Source: Paenibacillus sp. FSL H3-0469 (GTDB taxonomy: Bacteria; Bacillota; Bacilli; Paenibacillales; Paenibacillaceae). From it: 64,000 bases of DNA. The position numbers and the translations under genes are program-made. The stretch covers positions 496,001 through 560,000 of the forward strand of contig NZ_CP150302.1 of NCBI RefSeq assembly GCF_038051945.1, in the 5' to 3' direction. Each line of letters opens with the position of its first letter. Positions within the stretch are counted from its first letter, which is position 1. The notes beneath the pieces were generated by a model, which ran no database searches, had not been told where the DNA came from, and saw only the letters and a program-made list of their open reading frames with translations. Of this stretch, positions 26,618 through 36,307 are shown one piece after another.

Positions 26618-27949
26618 GTGAATACATCTCAGAGCAGGGTACAAGAGCTTCATGCGATGCTAACCCGCTTTATAGAGAATGGACCGTTTACCGGACTACA
26701 GGTGGGGATCGTTAGTGATGGTGAGGTGCTTTTTACAGGAGAGTATGGCAGCGCTAATGTGGCTACAGGTGAGCCTGTGGTTAGCAGCACTCTTTTTCAC
26801 CAGGCATCCGTCTCCAAGACCTTCGTAGTTACGGCTGTGATGCAATTGGCGGAGCGTGGGCAGGTAGAGCTGGACTCACCTTTAATGACCTATCTTCCGT
26901 ATTTCAAAATGAACGACGAACGCTATCATCAGATTACGGTGAGACAATTGTTGAATCATACCTCCGGGATGCCGGATGAGGACGATTATGGCTGGGACCG
27001 GCCTGAATATGATGAAGGAAGTCTTGAACGGTATGTCAGAGGCATCCGCCGCCATGGCTTAATGAGTGATCCGGGTACTCATTTTGCTTACAGTAACATC
27101 GGTTATGAGATCCTAGGGGATCTGATTGCCAAGGTTAGCGGCCTCAGCTTCGAGGAGTATATGCGGCAGCATCTTCTGGAGCCTGCTGGAATGAGCACGA
27201 GTTCATTTTTGAAAATGGAGGTTGAACAGGTGCTGGCTGCGCCCCATGTACTGAGGAACTCTAGAGGGTACGGACCCTATGTAAGCGAAGTGTTCCCTTA
27301 CCATAGAGCGCATGCTCCCAGCTCCACATTGTATACGAATGCACAGGAGATGTGCCAATATATGCTGATGCACCTCGGGCAGGGGCAGGCTCCAGACAGA
27401 TATAATGCCCTACAGTCCGGCAGCTATGAACAGATGTGGAGTCCTACTATGGCTACAGGCTGGGGGCCGGAGCATGAAGATGTGGGTCTGGGCTGGTTCC
27501 TGGGCCGCTATAATGGCTCCCGGATGCTCTCGCATTCCGGCTGGGATACCGGATTCCTTAGCGAATTGGTCTTGCTGCCGGATGATAATCTCGGCATCTC
27601 TGTCATGACCAACTGTGACCATGTGTGGCTGGGCAGTGTCACCCGTCCTATTCTGGATCTGCTGCTGGGCATGGAGGTCCGCCAGCTTAAGCAGTCGCTG
27701 GTACATCATCTTGCCAAGACCGTTGCCACCAGCGGCGCAGGGGAGGCCATTAACGAATACCAGCGTATACGTCGCTCAGAGCAGGATACGTATTATGAGG
27801 CGGATTTTGAATTTATGCGGATTGCTGATACCTTAAGTTATAGCGGTCACCGGGAGGAAGCAATACGTATTCTTACCTGCGCTGCTGCTATATACCCGGA
27901 CAGTGAAGCCGTTGCCGGCAAGCTGCAGCAGCTTCAGGACGAAGCCTAG
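26618..27949 (+). CDS. Serine hydrolase of the beta-lactamase/penicillin-binding (class C-like) family
   Basis: 443 residues. The catalytic SxxK is Ser64-Val-Ser-Lys67 (QASVSKTF), the YxN motif is in FAYSNIGYEILG, and the third motif is near LSHSGWDTGF. No signal peptide is seen, so it is probably cytoplasmic. The last 60 residues look like a helical repeat add-on. The family includes esterases and D-aminopeptidases as well as beta-lactamases; the class does not prove antibiotic resistance. GTG 26618 follows GGGGG at 7 bp; ATG 26597 is an alternative. Confidence 0.85.
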   Translation: MNTSQSRVQELHAMLTRFIENGPFTGLQVGIVSDGEVLFTGEYGSANVATGEPVVSSTLFHQASVSKTFVVTAVMQLAERGQVELDSPLMTYLPYFKMNDERYHQITVRQLLNHTSGMPDEDDYGWDRPEYDEGSLERYVRGIRRHGLMSDPGTHFAYSNIGYEILGDLIAKVSGLSFEEYMRQHLLEPAGMSTSSFLKMEVEQVLAAPHVLRNSRGYGPYVSEVFPYHRAHAPSSTLYTNAQEMCQYMLMHLGQGQAPDRYNALQSGSYEQMWSPTMATGWGPEHEDVGLGWFLGRYNGSRMLSHSGWDTGFLSELVLLPDDNLGISVMTNCDHVWLGSVTRPILDLLLGMEVRQLKQSLVHHLAKTVATSGAGEAINEYQRIRRSEQDTYYEADFEFMRIADTLSYSGHREEAIRILTCAAAIYPDSEAVAGKLQQLQDEA

Positions 27950-27980
27950 ATTTCCGAGCGGGTAAGACCCGTCTTCCAAG

Positions 27981-28019
27981 CACTCCCTAGCGGTCATCAA
28001 GACTGTGAAGGGAGTTTTT
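27981..28019 (+). terminator. Rho-independent terminator of the serine hydrolase gene
   Basis: CACTCCCT (27981-27988) pairs with AGGGAGT (28009-28015) and runs into TTTTT. It overlaps the last codons of the convergent MFS gene, whose stop is at 27987-27989. Confidence 0.7.
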
Positions 28020-29387
28020 GGGCTCTAGAGAACGCCGCCGGGACATGAATACCAGACATAGAGCTATCCCGGTAAGGATCATCCCCAGCACCTGGAAGCC
28101 TCTGAAGCTGAACGGATTGCCTATAACGATTCCGATCAGCAGCGAGGACAGGATGGTTCCGAAATATCTGGACGTACTGAATAAGCCGGAGGTAACCCCG
28201 ATTAGCTCTTTCGGTGAATTGTTGAACAAAGCCGCTTGCATGGCGACATTATTCAGCCCGTTGCTGATACCGAAGGCCGCCAGAGCCAGCAGGATACTGA
28301 TGACAGGCGATGCCGGATTCAAGAATACGATCCATACCGACCCGATGGCCATTAGGATGGCCGATACGGTCTGCGCGGGCCGGGGCCCGGAGGTATCGAT
28401 CCATCTTCCGGCCAGCGGAGAAACGGCGAGTGAGCTTAGACCCAGGCTTAACATCAGCAGTCCTGTGTGGAATTCACTAACCTGACGAACGAGCTGCAAA
28501 TAAGAAGGCAGACCGAAGAAGACGGAATAGAATAGAAGATTAACCAGTATGAATTCTACATTGACCCGGATCAGCCCGGGAGAACTGGCGAAGGTCCGCA
28601 GAGGAATGAAGGGCATTGCTGTTCTTAACTCATGCCTTACGAAGATCATAAGCAGGATGAGCCCGGACAGTCCGATGACGATATTGAATAGGGAGACATG
28701 ACCGGAGGACTTGGCGGAGAGCAGCTGTGCAAGCACAGCCACGAGCCCCGTGGTGAACAGCAGAATTCCAGGCACATCTATCCGGTTCATCCATTGCCTT
28801 AGGGACAGCTTGGTTACTATATCTGCTGACGGCTTGTCTTGCGGGATGGTTCTCCAGGCTAACAGGAAGCTGGCCGTTACAAACGGAAGGTTAATATAGA
28901 AGATGGAAGACCAGCCCCACACATGGACGAGCACCCCGCCGATAAAAGGTCCTACCGCCGCTGCTCCCGATGTGAACATGGACAGCACCGACAGCGCAGA
29001 GGCTTGCTTGTCTGTAATATTCATCCGGATGATCGCCATCCCGACCGCGACCACCATACTGGTTCCAATAGACTGGAGAACCCGCAGAATGATAAGGCCC
29101 CCGAAGCCCGGAGACAAAGGCGTGAGCAGGGAGGCTGCGAAGACGATCACCAGTCCCGCCAGAAAAATTCTCCGGCGGCCGAAAATATCGCTCGCTCTGC
29201 CCATAACAGGCTGGGCAATAGCACTGCCGATATAGAATGAGAAAATAATCCAGGACACAACGGTAAACTCAAGCTTGAACGCTTGTTGCAGCCTGGGGAT
29301 CGCCACAGCCACCATCGAAGAGTTAAGCGGGTTAAGCATCATCCCCAGCCCAACAGATATCATTAACCACCAATTCCGTGCATTCAT
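27987..29387 (-). CDS. MFS drug transporter, 14-helix (DHA2, EmrB/QacA) type
   Basis: 466 residues with roughly 14 hydrophobic segments. The DHA2 features are the N-terminal NPLNSSMVAVAIPRLQ, the loop 2-3 motif GRASDIFGRRRIF and motif C-like GAAAVGPFIGG. A proton-driven efflux pump; the substrate is unknown. It is divergent from a LysR gene, and a perfect inverted repeat in the promoter region suggests control by that regulator. Confidence 0.9.
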   Translation of the reverse strand: MNARNWWLMISVGLGMMLNPLNSSMVAVAIPRLQQAFKLEFTVVSWIIFSFYIGSAIAQPVMGRASDIFGRRRIFLAGLVIVFAASLLTPLSPGFGGLIILRVLQSIGTSMVVAVGMAIIRMNITDKQASALSVLSMFTSGAAAVGPFIGGVLVHVWGWSSIFYINLPFVTASFLLAWRTIPQDKPSADIVTKLSLRQWMNRIDVPGILLFTTGLVAVLAQLLSAKSSGHVSLFNIVIGLSGLILLMIFVRHELRTAMPFIPLRTFASSPGLIRVNVEFILVNLLFYSVFFGLPSYLQLVRQVSEFHTGLLMLSLGLSSLAVSPLAGRWIDTSGPRPAQTVSAILMAIGSVWIVFLNPASPVISILLALAAFGISNGLNNVAMQAALFNNSPKELIGVTSGLFSTSRYFGTILSSLLIGIVIGNPFSFRGFQVLGMILTGIALCLVFMSRRRSLEPKNSLHSLDDR

Positions 29388-29406
29388 TGTTATTCCCCCT
29401 CAAGTA

Positions 29407-29425
29407 CTGTACAGTTATCGTACAG
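29407..29425. promoter_or_regulatory. Candidate operator between MFS pump and LysR gene
   Basis: Perfect inverted repeat CTGTAC (29407-29412), 7 bp, GTACAG (29420-29425). It is 20-40 bp upstream of the MFS start, where a regulator could block or activate transcription. Confidence 0.45.
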
Positions 29426-29497
29426 GATAAGAGTTATTTACTCCAACGCATTTCATGGTATGATTCCATAGACTTGAAGGAATGAATGGAGGCGGAT

Positions 29498-30370
29498 ATG
29501 GAGCTTCTTCAATTGCAGTATTTCATCACGGTTGCCCGCCTGGAGCATATGACCGAGGCTGCACACAGGCTGCATGTGACTCAATCCTCACTGAGCAAAA
29601 CCATTCAACGGCTGGAGGAGGATCTCGGAGTTCCATTGTTTGACCGGAGCGGGAGGAAGCTGCGGCTTAGCGAGCCGGGGCGCAGATTTCTGCAGCGTGC
29701 GGAGAAGGCGCTGTTTGAATTGGAACAGGGGAGGCAGGAGCTTAGGGACCTGTCCAGCCTTGTGTCCAGCACCCTTGAATTAGCGGTGACCACCGCGAGT
29801 ACCTTGCCCGGTATCCTCCGGGAGTTTCGGCTCAAGCTGCCGGACATCCATTTTCACGTACAAATGCTGCCCATGCAGGAGATGATTTCCCTTCTTCAGA
29901 GGGGAGAAGTTGATTTCTGCTTGTCCTCTCCTCCGGTCAGGGGGGAAGAGCTGGAATGTCAGGTGGTCTGTAACGATCACATTCACCTTGCCGTTCCAGC
30001 CGGCCACCCTCTGGCAGACCGTAAGAGCCTGAGCTTGATAGAGCTTAAGGATGAGTGGTTTGTGGGTGTCAAACAAGGTTACGGGATACGTGATTTAGTG
30101 GATTCCGTCTGCCAGGCTTCAGGATTCCTGCCACGCTATGTATATGAGGGAGACGAACCGGCCCGCTTGATTGATCTGGTGGAAGCCGGAATCGGCTTAG
30201 CCTTCATACCGGGTACGGCGAGGAATGCGCGGGATCATATTCGTCTGATTCCGCTGGAAGACGAGGGGCTGGTCAGGGAAATCGCCTTGTTGTGGCATAA
30301 GAACCGCTATATTTCGCAGGCGGGCCAGATTTTCCGTGAGGTTGTTATTGAGTATTTCGCTAAGCTATAA
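29498..30370 (+). CDS. LysR-family transcriptional regulator
   Basis: 290 residues. The helix-turn-helix (LQYFITVARLEHMTEAAHRL, then VTQSSLSKTIQRLEEDLG) and a C-terminal effector domain are clear. ATG 29498 is preferred over 29486 because GGAGG at 29488-29492 lies 5 bp before it. It is divergent from the MFS pump and 22 bp upstream of a bshB2-like gene, so it may control both directions. Confidence 0.92.
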   Translation: MELLQLQYFITVARLEHMTEAAHRLHVTQSSLSKTIQRLEEDLGVPLFDRSGRKLRLSEPGRRFLQRAEKALFELEQGRQELRDLSSLVSSTLELAVTTASTLPGILREFRLKLPDIHFHVQMLPMQEMISLLQRGEVDFCLSSPPVRGEELECQVVCNDHIHLAVPAGHPLADRKSLSLIELKDEWFVGVKQGYGIRDLVDSVCQASGFLPRYVYEGDEPARLIDLVEAGIGLAFIPGTARNARDHIRLIPLEDEGLVREIALLWHKNRYISQAGQIFREVVIEYFAKL

Positions 30371-30392
30371 TGTCACCGGGAGGAATGAACCT

Positions 30393-31079
30393 ATGAACGA
30401 TACACAGACTACAGAACATAAGCGCATACTGGTGGTGTTCCCGCATCCTGACGATGAGGCTTTTGGAGCGGCTGGCACGATTGCGAAGTATATTGAACAA
30501 GGTGCCGAAGTAACCTATGCCTGCCTGACGCTAGGCGAGATGGGACGCAATATGGGGATTCCGCCGTTCGCCAACCGGGTGACGCTGCCGGAGATCCGCA
30601 AGGAAGAGCTGCGGGCGTCCTGCCGGGCTATCGGCATACAAGACTTAAGAATGCTGGGCTTCCACGATAAAATGATTGAATTCGAGGATCAGCAGCTGCT
30701 GGATCAGACACTGCTGGCGCTGATCCATGAGCTGGCTCCTACGCTTGTGATTACCTTCTATCCCGGTTACAGCGTACACCCGGATCACGATGCTACAGGA
30801 GCGGCGGTTATCCGGGCAGTCCGGCAGATGCCGCCTGCAAAGCGTCCGGTGGTTCACTGTGGTGCATTCGCCATCGGCCATGAGAAGCACATCGGCTTCC
30901 CGGATGTGCATGTCGATGTCACCGCATTCCTGGACAAGAAGATGACCGCTATCCAGGCACACCGTTCGCAATTCCAGGCGGCGGAGCTTGTCGGCAATCA
31001 GGTGCTGACGGCCGAGGAGATTCAGCTCCGCTTCGGACAGGAAGTCTTCTGGACCTACCCCATGAACACACAACACTAA
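30393..31079 (+). CDS. BshB2-like LmbE-family deacetylase (second copy)
   Basis: 228 residues, strongly similar to the BshB2 at 24630: the same PHPDDEAF zinc motif, YACLTLGEMGRNMG, RMLGFHDKMIEFED and FYPGYSVHPDHDATG. It lacks a yojF partner; it sits between a LysR gene and a maltose-acetyltransferase-like gene, 20 bp before the latter. It could be a redundant GlcNAc-malate deacetylase or act on another N-acetyl sugar. ATG 30393 follows GGGAGG at 9 bp. Confidence 0.85.
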   Translation: MNDTQTTEHKRILVVFPHPDDEAFGAAGTIAKYIEQGAEVTYACLTLGEMGRNMGIPPFANRVTLPEIRKEELRASCRAIGIQDLRMLGFHDKMIEFEDQQLLDQTLLALIHELAPTLVITFYPGYSVHPDHDATGAAVIRAVRQMPPAKRPVVHCGAFAIGHEKHIGFPDVHVDVTAFLDKKMTAIQAHRSQFQAAELVGNQVLTAEEIQLRFGQEVFWTYPMNTQH

Positions 31080-31098
31080 GAGAAGGCAGGAATACCTT

Positions 31099-31719
31099 AT
31101 GAATCCTATGAATCAGAAAGACAGAATGCTCGCAGGCTTGCCTTATAAAGCATGGCTGGACGGATTAACCGAAGAACGGACGGCCGCCAGGCTGCTGGTT
31201 CATCAGCTGAATTCGCTCTCTCCCGACGCCCATGAGGAGAGAGACGGGCTGATCCGTAAGCTTTTGGGTGCAACGGGGGAGCTTGTGCATATTGAGACTC
31301 CCTTCCGCTGCGATTATGGATCGAATATCACTGTAGGGAATAATTTCTATGCTAATTTCAACTGTACGATTCTCGATGTAGGCAAGGTGGTCATTGGCGA
31401 GAATGTCATGTTCGCTCCGAATGTATCACTCTATACAGCAGGCCATCCCGTCCATCCCGATTCCCGGAATTCAGGCTATGAATACGGGATTGCCATCACC
31501 ATCGGCAACAATGTGTGGATCGGCGGCAATGTTATTGTGAATCCGGGCGTGACCATCGGGAACAATGTAGTCATTGGGGCCGGAAGCGTAGTGACTAAGG
31601 ATATCCCTGATAATGTGATCGCCGTAGGCAGTCCGTGCCGGATTATCCGTGAGATCACGGAAGAAGACCGGAAATATTACTATAAGGATCGGGAATTTGA
31701 CGTTACGGACTATATGTAG
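31099..31719 (+). CDS. Maltose/galactoside O-acetyltransferase (hexapeptide repeat)
   Basis: 206 residues. An N-terminal Mac-type helical region (MLAGLPYKAWLDGLTEER) is followed by a left-handed beta-helix of hexapeptide repeats (ITVGNNF, VVIGENV, VTIGNNVVIGAGSVVTKDIP). It transfers acetyl from acetyl-CoA to a sugar hydroxyl in the cytoplasm. It follows the bshB2-like deacetylase by 20 bp, so an acetyl-removing and an acetyl-adding enzyme share one operon. Confidence 0.9.
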   Translation: MNPMNQKDRMLAGLPYKAWLDGLTEERTAARLLVHQLNSLSPDAHEERDGLIRKLLGATGELVHIETPFRCDYGSNITVGNNFYANFNCTILDVGKVVIGENVMFAPNVSLYTAGHPVHPDSRNSGYEYGIAITIGNNVWIGGNVIVNPGVTIGNNVVIGAGSVVTKDIPDNVIAVGSPCRIIREITEEDRKYYYKDREFDVTDYM

Positions 31720-31755
31720 AACGGGTTAGGCCGTCCTTAAGGGAGAGGATTTATT

Positions 31756-32454
31756 TCAAATCAGCACATAGGTGGCTCTCAGCGGCCCGTGTACCCCGAC
31801 CACCAGCTTCATTTCAATATCCGCGGAATTGGAGGGACCGGAGATGAAATTAATCGATGAACCCACCGGTTCTCCTGCCTGAATTCTCCGGTTGAGAGCT
31901 GCGGCGGCATTCGTGGAGCGAAGCACCAGCTTCTCTCGTTCAATCACCGCTATATAATGGGCAGGAAGGAAATGAAGCGACCGTCCCTGATCGGGGCGGC
32001 TCTCCACCACAACCGTTCCAGACTCTGCCAGTGCACAGTCGGCGAAGACTATGGCTGTATTCGACGATTCAGCACGCCTGATATTCTCCGCCCGTCCCGC
32101 CGCTTTCTCCCATACAGCAGCATCCGGGAAGGTAAGCCCGTATTCCCTGAACCGGGGATCACCGGAAGTCATCACGTTCCCGCTGCCATTAGCCTCTATC
32201 AGATCATCTAACGTTCTCTGCAGCAGCTCCCGCGTCGTTTCAATCACCTGAGTATGGATGAAGAAGCATTGCTCTTTAAGCATCTCTACAAGATCATCTT
32301 GAGTAAGCGGACCGTAGCTGTCAGGAATGAACTCATGGACCGCAGGACGCCGGACCTCTGACTTCCGTGCCCGTCCCAGCTTGGCAGCAATGGTATTCAG
32401 AAAAGCTTCCGTATTCGTGTTTCTGTTCGCGCTCGTGTTCGGGGTTGCTGTCAT
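31756..32454 (-). CDS. lutC: L-lactate utilisation protein LutC
   Basis: 232 residues of the LutC/YkgG family. The family pattern is visible in [30 protein letters not shown] and the C-terminal [21 protein letters not shown]. It is a subunit of the LutABC iron-sulfur lactate oxidase in the cytoplasm. ATG 32454 is used: AAAGGAGG precedes it and it overlaps the lutB stop by 4 bp. The frame continues upstream inside lutB without meaning. Confidence 0.9.
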   Translation of the reverse strand: MTATPNTSANRNTNTEAFLNTIAAKLGRARKSEVRRPAVHEFIPDSYGPLTQDDLVEMLKEQCFFIHTQVIETTRELLQRTLDDLIEANGSGNVMTSGDPRFREYGLTFPDAAVWEKAAGRAENIRRAESSNTAIVFADCALAESGTVVVESRPDQGRSLHFLPAHYIAVIEREKLVLRSTNAAAALNRRIQAGEPVGSSINFISGPSNSADIEMKLVVGVHGPLRATYVLI

Positions 32455-33878
32455 TGCTCCGAGCCTCCTTTGCGCTTCTCCAGCCATGCCCGGAAGCTGT
32501 CCTGCTGCTTGACGGGCTGTTTCAAGTCGCGTGAATGAATCCACCCCTGAATGATAGCCGGTCCCCGTACAATGCGCCCGTGCTTGCTCATGATGCGGCT
32601 GGCCGAATGGGCGAGTCTGAGCGTTTTGCCGAACAGGGCGGGGGAGGAGAGCAGCTTAGCGGCGGCCTTCATCTGGAATCGGTCAGCAGCGCCGGTTCTC
32701 TTCTGCTTCACAATATTCTGGCGGTGCATAATAAGCTGCTCATGCAGCGGGATTTTTACCGGACATACATCTGTACACGCCCCGCAGAGGCTGGAGGCAT
32801 ACGGCAGCTCCTTATAGTCGTCATAACCGCCAAGCAGCGGCGTAATGACCGCACCAATCGGACCCGGGTAGATGGAACCGTAAGCATGCCCGCCGATATG
32901 GCGGTAGACCGGACAGACATTCAGGCAGGCACCGCAGCGGATACACTGCAAGGCTTCGCCAAATTCACTTCCCAGAATATCCGAGCGGCCGTTATCGACG
33001 ACCACCAGATGGAATTCCTCCGGTCCGTCGGTCTCTCCCGCCGCTGAGGGACCCATGACCGTGATATAGCTGGTCAGCTTCTGGCCGACAGCACTGCGGC
33101 AAAGCAGATTATCCAGGATCTCCATTTCCTCAATCGTCGGGACAATCCGTTCCATGCCCATCACTGCGATATGCGTTTTGGGAATAGCGGCGGTGAGGTC
33201 ACCATTCCCTTCATTTGTGACGAGATTAATTGCGCCCAGGTTGGCGATGGCGAAATTACAGCCCGTAATCCCGACCTCCGCATCCAGGAACTTCTGGCGC
33301 AGGACGGTACGGGCGAACCCGGCCAGCTTCTCCGGCGTCTTATCGCCGGTGTATCCGAGCTTCTCTGCGAAGACGCGCCTGATCTGCTCCCGGTCTTTAT
33401 GTAGCGCGGGGGCTACGATATGGGAGGGAGGGTCCCAGTCATCCATCTGCAGAATGTACTCTCCGAGATCCGTCTCAATCAGCTCACAGCCGGCTTCAAG
33501 CAGCACGTGGTTGAGCTCAATCTCCTCAGTAACCATGGACTTGGATTTGACGACCCGGGTCGCCTGCTTGCGGGCAATGACATCCCGTATATAACTGCTG
33601 GCCTCTTCCTTGGTTGCGGCAAAATAGATATGTCCGCCCTGCCGCTCCACATTATCCGCAAGCTGCTCCAGATAAAAGTCCAGGTTCGCCAGCGTATGCT
33701 GACGGATCAGCTGGCCGGCCTTCCGCCACTGCTCCCAATCCCCCAGCGCGGTAGCGGCTGTCAGCCGTCTAGTCTTAAGGCTGTCCTGTGCCGACCCCAC
33801 GGCACTGCGCATGAAGGAATCCCCAAGGCCCTCCGCGGTCCGTTCGCTGAAGCTACGTGAATCTGTTTGCAGGCTCAA
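32451..33878 (-). CDS. lutB: L-lactate utilisation iron-sulfur protein LutB
   Basis: 475 residues. An N-terminal LutB/LutC-like domain is followed by ferredoxin-like cysteine clusters [15 protein letters not shown] and [13 protein letters not shown] that bind two 4Fe-4S clusters. It is the electron-transfer subunit that oxidises L-lactate to pyruvate with LutA and LutC. The start is TTG 33878, 1 bp after the lutA stop, with AAAGGGGG upstream; the family begins with a similar sequence, which supports it over an upstream ATG. Confidence 0.92.
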   Translation of the reverse strand: MSLQTDSRSFSERTAEGLGDSFMRSAVGSAQDSLKTRRLTAATALGDWEQWRKAGQLIRQHTLANLDFYLEQLADNVERQGGHIYFAATKEEASSYIRDVIARKQATRVVKSKSMVTEEIELNHVLLEAGCELIETDLGEYILQMDDWDPPSHIVAPALHKDREQIRRVFAEKLGYTGDKTPEKLAGFARTVLRQKFLDAEVGITGCNFAIANLGAINLVTNEGNGDLTAAIPKTHIAVMGMERIVPTIEEMEILDNLLCRSAVGQKLTSYITVMGPSAAGETDGPEEFHLVVVDNGRSDILGSEFGEALQCIRCGACLNVCPVYRHIGGHAYGSIYPGPIGAVITPLLGGYDDYKELPYASSLCGACTDVCPVKIPLHEQLIMHRQNIVKQKRTGAADRFQMKAAAKLLSSPALFGKTLRLAHSASRIMSKHGRIVRGPAIIQGWIHSRDLKQPVKQQDSFRAWLEKRKGGSEQ

Positions 33879-33879
33879 G

Positions 33880-34623
33880 TCAGTTTCCCCCTTTATGATT
33901 GGCAGGCATATGCTGGTTGAGCACCTCTGCAATATGCATGACGCGTACAGGTTCACCCTTGCGGGACAGGCGCCCTCCGATGTTCATCAGGCAGCCCATA
34001 TCTGCACTGATCAGGATATCCGCTCCGGTATCCAGCACACAGCTGCATTTCTCATCGGCCATCTGCCCGGAGATTTCAGGCATCTTCACCGCAAAAGTGC
34101 CGCCGAACCCGCAGCAGTTGTCGCTGTTCTTGAGCGGCTCAAGCTTCAGTCCCTTTACCTGCTCCAGCAGCTGGAAGGGTGTTTCCTTCTCGCCCAGCAG
34201 TCTGGTCATGTGGCAGGAGCGGTGGTAGGTGGCCGTTCCTTCGAGCGAGGCACCGACATCGGTGACCCCCAGCACTTTCACAATGAACTGGGTGAGTTCA
34301 TATGATTTTTCTTTTAGCGCAACCGCTTTCAATTCCCACTCCGGGTCCCCGCTGAAGATCTTCGGATATTCATGAAACATAGCAATGCAGGAGCCGGACG
34401 GACCTACGACATAATCCGAAGCCTCGAAGGCCAGCATCATGTTCTGCATAGCAAGCTTAGATTCTTGCAGATAACCGCTGTTGTAAGTAGGCTGGCCGCA
34501 GCACACCTGTGAAGCGGGGTAATCAATCTCGCAGCCGAGCCGCTCCAGGACCTCTACCATGGCAATACCGGCATCCGGAGCCATAAGATCTACCAGGCAA
34601 GTGGAAAAAATACTGACTCGCAC
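33880..34623 (-). CDS. lutA: L-lactate utilisation protein LutA
   Basis: 247 residues with two CCG-type domains: [11 protein letters not shown] and [10 protein letters not shown], each giving cysteines for an iron-sulfur or heterodisulfide-like site. First gene of lutABC. GTG 34623 is chosen since GGGAGG lies 7 bp before it; ATG 34629 and 34638 are too close to the ribosome site. It is divergent from aldA over about 175 bp. A possible minus-strand promoter (TTGACT, TATAAG) is seen upstream but with long spacing. No lutR-like regulator is in the window. Confidence 0.9.
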   Translation of the reverse strand: MRVSIFSTCLVDLMAPDAGIAMVEVLERLGCEIDYPASQVCCGQPTYNSGYLQESKLAMQNMMLAFEASDYVVGPSGSCIAMFHEYPKIFSGDPEWELKAVALKEKSYELTQFIVKVLGVTDVGASLEGTATYHRSCHMTRLLGEKETPFQLLEQVKGLKLEPLKNSDNCCGFGGTFAVKMPEISGQMADEKCSCVLDTGADILISADMGCLMNIGGRLSRKGEPVRVMHIAEVLNQHMPANHKGGN

Positions 34624-34718
34624 TCCCATCCCTCCCATCAATGAAAACTTATACTCACAGCTTAACTCAACAAGTCAATGAAAAACAACACAAAAACAAA
34701 TATAAAATGTGAAACTTA

Positions 34719-34748
34719 TTGACAATAAATATTGATAGCGTTTACACT
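34719..34748 (+). promoter_or_regulatory. aldA promoter overlapped by a cre-like site
   Basis: TTGACA (34719-34724), 18 bp, TACACT (34743-34748). TGATAGCGTTTACA at 34733-34746 matches the CcpA consensus TGWAANCGNTNWCA at all but one position. Binding there would block the promoter, so aldA (and possibly divergent lutABC) is likely repressed by preferred sugars. Confidence 0.65.
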
Positions 34749-34799
34749 ATGGATGGGTAATTGGAGAAATGGAATAATCTACCTTGAGGGGGAGAAACG

Positions 34800-36245
34800 G
34801 TGATCAAGCATTTGATGTATATCAACGGCCAATTTACGGAATCCGAAGGCAAAGAGTGGATGGAAGTGACCAATCCGGCAACCGATGAAGTCATCTCACA
34901 GGTTCCCAAGGCAACCAGGAATGATGTTATACGCGCCATTGATGCAGCGGAGCAGGCCCAAGCCGAGTGGGAGGAGACTCCTGCGGTAGAGCGCGGCAAG
35001 TATTTGCATGCGATTGCTGACGGCATCCGGGCAGAAGCGGACAGCATCGCCAGGCTGATCTCGGAGGAAGTTGGCAAGACACTGGAATTATCGACCGTAG
35101 AGGTTCATTTTACTGCGGATTATTTGGATTATATGGCGGAATGGGCGCGGCGTTATGAGGGAGAGATCGTGCAGAGCGACCGTGATAATGAGCATATTTT
35201 TGTATTCAAAAGAGCAATTGGCGTCACCACGGGCATTCTGCCCTGGAACTTCCCGTTCTTCCTGATTGCCAGAAAAATGGCCCCGGCACTTATCACCGGC
35301 AACACGATTGTCGTCAAGCCCAGCGCGGAATCTCCGAACAATGCCATGGCGTTCAGCCGGATTGTGGATCAGGCCGGATTGCCTAAGGGGGTATTTAACC
35401 TGGTCACAGGCAGAGGTGCGGAAGTGGGCAACGAGCTGTCCAGTAATGCCAAGATAGGCATGGTTAGTCTTACAGGCAGCGTACCTGCAGGGCAGAAGGT
35501 CATGGAGGCAGCGGCTGAGAATATCATCAAGGTCAGTCTGGAGCTGGGCGGCAAAGCGCCGGCCATCGTGATGAAGGATGCCGATCTGGAACTGGCGGTG
35601 CAGGCGATTGTCGCTTCCCGGGTCATCAATACAGGCCAGGTCTGTAACTGTGCGGAGCGTGTCTATGTGCATGAGGATATTAAGGAAGAGTTCACCGCGC
35701 GGCTGGTTGAAGCGATGAAGGCTGTGAAGTACGGAGACCCGCTCAAGGACAAGGACATTCAGATGGGCCCGCTCATCAACAAGGCGGCGCAGGAATCGGT
35801 ACAGCAGAAGGTGGACCGGGCCGTTGAGGAAGGAGCCAAGATCGCTCTTGGCGGTAGAAAAGTTGAAGGAACCGGCAGTTTCTTCGAGCCGACAGTGATC
35901 ACAGACGCTACGAATGAGATGGAGATTGTGCAGGATGAAATTTTTGGTCCGGTCATCCCCGTCATTTCATTCTCTACCCTGGACGAGGCGATAGCCCTCG
36001 CCAATGACAGTGAATTCGGCTTAACCTCATCGCTGTATACTCAGAATCTGAACGTCGCCATGAAAGTCATCAAGCGGCTGAAATACGGGGAGACGTACAT
36101 CAATCGCGAGAATTTCGAGGCGATGCAGGGCTTCCATGCAGGCTGGAGAAAATCCGGCATCGGCGGCGCTGATGGTAAGCACGGCTTGAACGAATACCTC
36201 CAGACCCATGTCGTCTACTTGCAGTACGACAAATCGGTTAACTGA
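34800..36245 (+). CDS. aldA: Lactaldehyde dehydrogenase AldA
   Basis: 481 residues, very similar to my memory of E. coli AldA along its length, including FTADYIDYMAEWARRYEGE-like and ETYINRENFEAMQGFHAGW segments. The catalytic cysteine is in GQVCNCAERV (about residue 282) and the general base in LELGGKAP (about 248). It oxidises L-lactaldehyde (and glycolaldehyde) to L-lactate (glycolate) with NAD. Lactaldehyde arises from rhamnose and fucose breakdown; the divergent lutABC then takes lactate to pyruvate. GTG start after GAGGGGGAG. Confidence 0.92.
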   Translation: MIKHLMYINGQFTESEGKEWMEVTNPATDEVISQVPKATRNDVIRAIDAAEQAQAEWEETPAVERGKYLHAIADGIRAEADSIARLISEEVGKTLELSTVEVHFTADYLDYMAEWARRYEGEIVQSDRDNEHIFVFKRAIGVTTGILPWNFPFFLIARKMAPALITGNTIVVKPSAESPNNAMAFSRIVDQAGLPKGVFNLVTGRGAEVGNELSSNAKIGMVSLTGSVPAGQKVMEAAAENIIKVSLELGGKAPAIVMKDADLELAVQAIVASRVINTGQVCNCAERVYVHEDIKEEFTARLVEAMKAVKYGDPLKDKDIQMGPLINKAAQESVQQKVDRAVEEGAKIALGGRKVEGTGSFFEPTVITDATNEMEIVQDEIFGPVIPVISFSTLDEAIALANDSEFGLTSSLYTQNLNVAMKVIKRLKYGETYINRENFEAMQGFHAGWRKSGIGGADGKHGLNEYLQTHVVYLQYDKSVN

Positions 36246-36275
36246 ATACGCAGCGACTGTTTGCTGCTTGCGAAG

Positions 36276-36303
36276 GCGGCCCCTTTTTGGGGGCCGTTTT
36301 TTT
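36276..36303 (+). terminator. Rho-independent terminator of aldA
   Basis: CGGCCCC, TTTTT loop, GGGGGCCG and a run of seven T, about 30 bp after the stop codon. Confidence 0.92.
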
Positions 36304-36307
36304 GATA

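Noticed and set aside
26618..27949. True beta-lactamase conferring antibiotic resistance
   Set aside because: The SxxK fold alone is shared with esterases and peptidases; no signal peptide was seen.
28018..29235. Several plus-strand frames opposite the MFS gene
   Set aside because: Shadow frames of the minus-strand transporter; the transporter has family motifs along its whole length and these have none.
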